Shown: one piece after another, positions 63,368 through 64,000 of the stretch
How the letters are laid out: every line of letters starts with the position of its first letter
Position numbering within the stretch: the stretch's first letter is position 1
DNA from: Saprospiraceae bacterium
GTDB lineage: Bacteria; Bacteroidota; Bacteroidia; Chitinophagales; Saprospiraceae
Direction: 5' to 3'
NCBI GenBank assembly: GCA_015490715.1
Contig: WFXH01000102.1
Span: 24,075-88,074 of the forward strand
DNA: 64,000 bases
The notes under the pieces: model-generated
What the model was told of the DNA's origin: nothing
Seen by the model: the letters and a program-made list of their open reading frames with translations, nothing else
Database searches by the model: none
Position numbers and translations under genes: made by a program

Positions 63368-64000
63368 AGAAGACCTTGCACATCGATGGAAAAAACATAC
63401 AAGTGGCCTATTTTATCGGTATCGGTGGTATCGGCATGAGCGCTTTAGCGCGCTACTTTGCCGATGCAGGAGTGCGCGTGCTGGGGTACGATAAGACCAA
63501 GACGGCCCTGACGGAAACCCTTCAGAAGGAGGGAATGGATATCGTCTATAGCGATACACCCCAACACATGACGGAAGAGGTCGATGTGGTGATCTATACA
63601 CCAGCCGTACCGAAAGAGCTACAGCTCTTTAAAAGAGCCCAATCGCTGGGTAAGCCCATCTATAAGCGAGCAGAAGTATTGGGGAAAGTGACACGCCATC
63701 GCAAAGTGGTGGCGATCGGAGGCACCCACGGTAAGACGACGTGTAGTGCGTTGACGACCTACGTACTTCGCGAGTGCGGCATAAAGGTTGGCGCATTCGT
63801 CGGAGGCATTATACCGCAATACCAGACCAATTACCTGCGTGGAGAAAGTGAGTGGGTCATCGTCGAAGCGGACGAGTACGATCGATCCTTTCTCCACTTA
63901 CATCCCTGGTATTGCGTCGTCAATTCACTGGATCCCGACCACCTTGACATCTACGGTACGCGCGAGGCGATGTTGGATAGTTACCGTGAGTTTATGCAAA
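63364..64000 (+). CDS. murC: UDP-MurNAc:L-Ala ligase MurC (5' part, cut by window end)
   Basis: Frame open to the window end (about 212 codons). Starts MKKTLHIDGKNIQVAYFIGI with GIGGIGMSALARYFADAG, then the ATP loop IGGTHGKTTCSALTTYVLRE and EADEYDRSFLHLHPWYCVV. Overlaps the murG stop as ATGA. Next gene of the standard dcw order, so the identification is safe despite truncation. Confidence 0.95.
   Translation, partial: MKKTLHIDGKNIQVAYFIGIGGIGMSALARYFADAGVRVLGYDKTKTALTETLQKEGMDIVYSDTPQHMTEEVDVVIYTPAVPKELQLFKRAQSLGKPIYKRAEVLGKVTRHRKVVAIGGTHGKTTCSALTTYVLRECGIKVGAFVGGIIPQYQTNYLRGESEWVIVEADEYDRSFLHLHPWYCVVNSLDPDHLDIYGTREAMLDSYREFMQ

Noticed and set aside
1..64000. Insertion sequences, prophage, CRISPR array, tRNA or rRNA genes
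   Set aside because: No transposase, integrase, phage gene, regularly spaced repeat, cloverleaf or rRNA segment was recognised on either strand.

Overview
The window is a piece of a Bacteroidota (Bacteroidetes) chromosome of about 50-55% GC. Several signals support this: secY-map-infA-rpmJ-rpsM order in the ribosomal block, a zinc-free L36, DUF1573 and DUF4294 proteins, a Bacteroidota-type dCTP deaminase and PurF-like protein, secreted proteins ending in type IX secretion (T9SS) sorting domains, and promoter elements of the form TAnnTTTG in place of a sigma70 -10 box. Shine-Dalgarno sites are mostly absent. The lineage within the phylum cannot be fixed from the sequence; a mevalonate-pathway gene is present.

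Layout. 1-7.0 kb: the end of the spc operon and the alpha operon (S5, L30, L15, SecY, Map, IF-1, L36, S13, S11, S4, RpoA, L17). 7.1-8.4 kb: a DUF1573 protein, a strong hairpin and yaaA. 8.5-18.6 kb: + strand metabolism (crotonase plus 3-hydroxyacyl-CoA dehydrogenase; threonine dehydrogenase plus KBL; a lipoprotein; a nucleoside phosphorylase; a fused beta-oxidation enzyme plus thiolase), with one - strand transaldolase. 18.7-24.6 kb: - strand queG, a UvrD/PcrA helicase, two membrane proteins and a glutaryl-CoA dehydrogenase-like enzyme. 24.7-27.8 kb: two convergent secreted proteins, a beta-helix protein and a subtilase. 27.8-30.4 kb: - strand dcd, WecA-like transferase, crcB and ribA. 30.5-34.7 kb: cinA-rsmG facing a small unknown gene and a PurF-like enzyme. 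35-39.6 kb: an OmpA-type protein, L21/L27 and a BNR-repeat T9SS cargo. 39.7-45.5 kb: a small secreted protein, two tandem WYL regulators, an amidohydrolase, a polyphosphate-glucokinase-like ROK protein and nth. 45.5-52.7 kb: a YdiJ-type FAD/Fe-S oxidase, DUF4294, mevalonate-diphosphate decarboxylase, two unknown exported proteins and rmuC. 53.1-64 kb: the dcw cluster mraZ-rsmH-ftsL-ftsI-murE-mraY-murD-ftsW-murG-murC, with murC cut by the window end.

How the genes fit together. The first and last blocks are housekeeping operons for translation/transcription and for peptidoglycan synthesis/division. Three separate loci (8.5-10.5, 15.0-18.6 and 23.4-24.6 kb) together cover acyl-CoA oxidation, and tdh-kbl gives threonine to glycine plus acetyl-CoA, so the host probably lives on amino acids and fatty or aromatic acids. 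The secreted proteins point to an active T9SS encoded elsewhere.

No tRNA, rRNA, transposase, prophage, CRISPR array or recognisable defence system was seen. The least explained signals are a repeated word GTATGAAATGGT (five exact copies, two of them in inverted orientation bounding a 119-bp intergenic segment), a wider excess of GTATGAAAT, a tandem WYL pair beside a perfect palindrome, and a roughly 400-bp promoter region in front of the dcw cluster that holds an MraZ-type operator.
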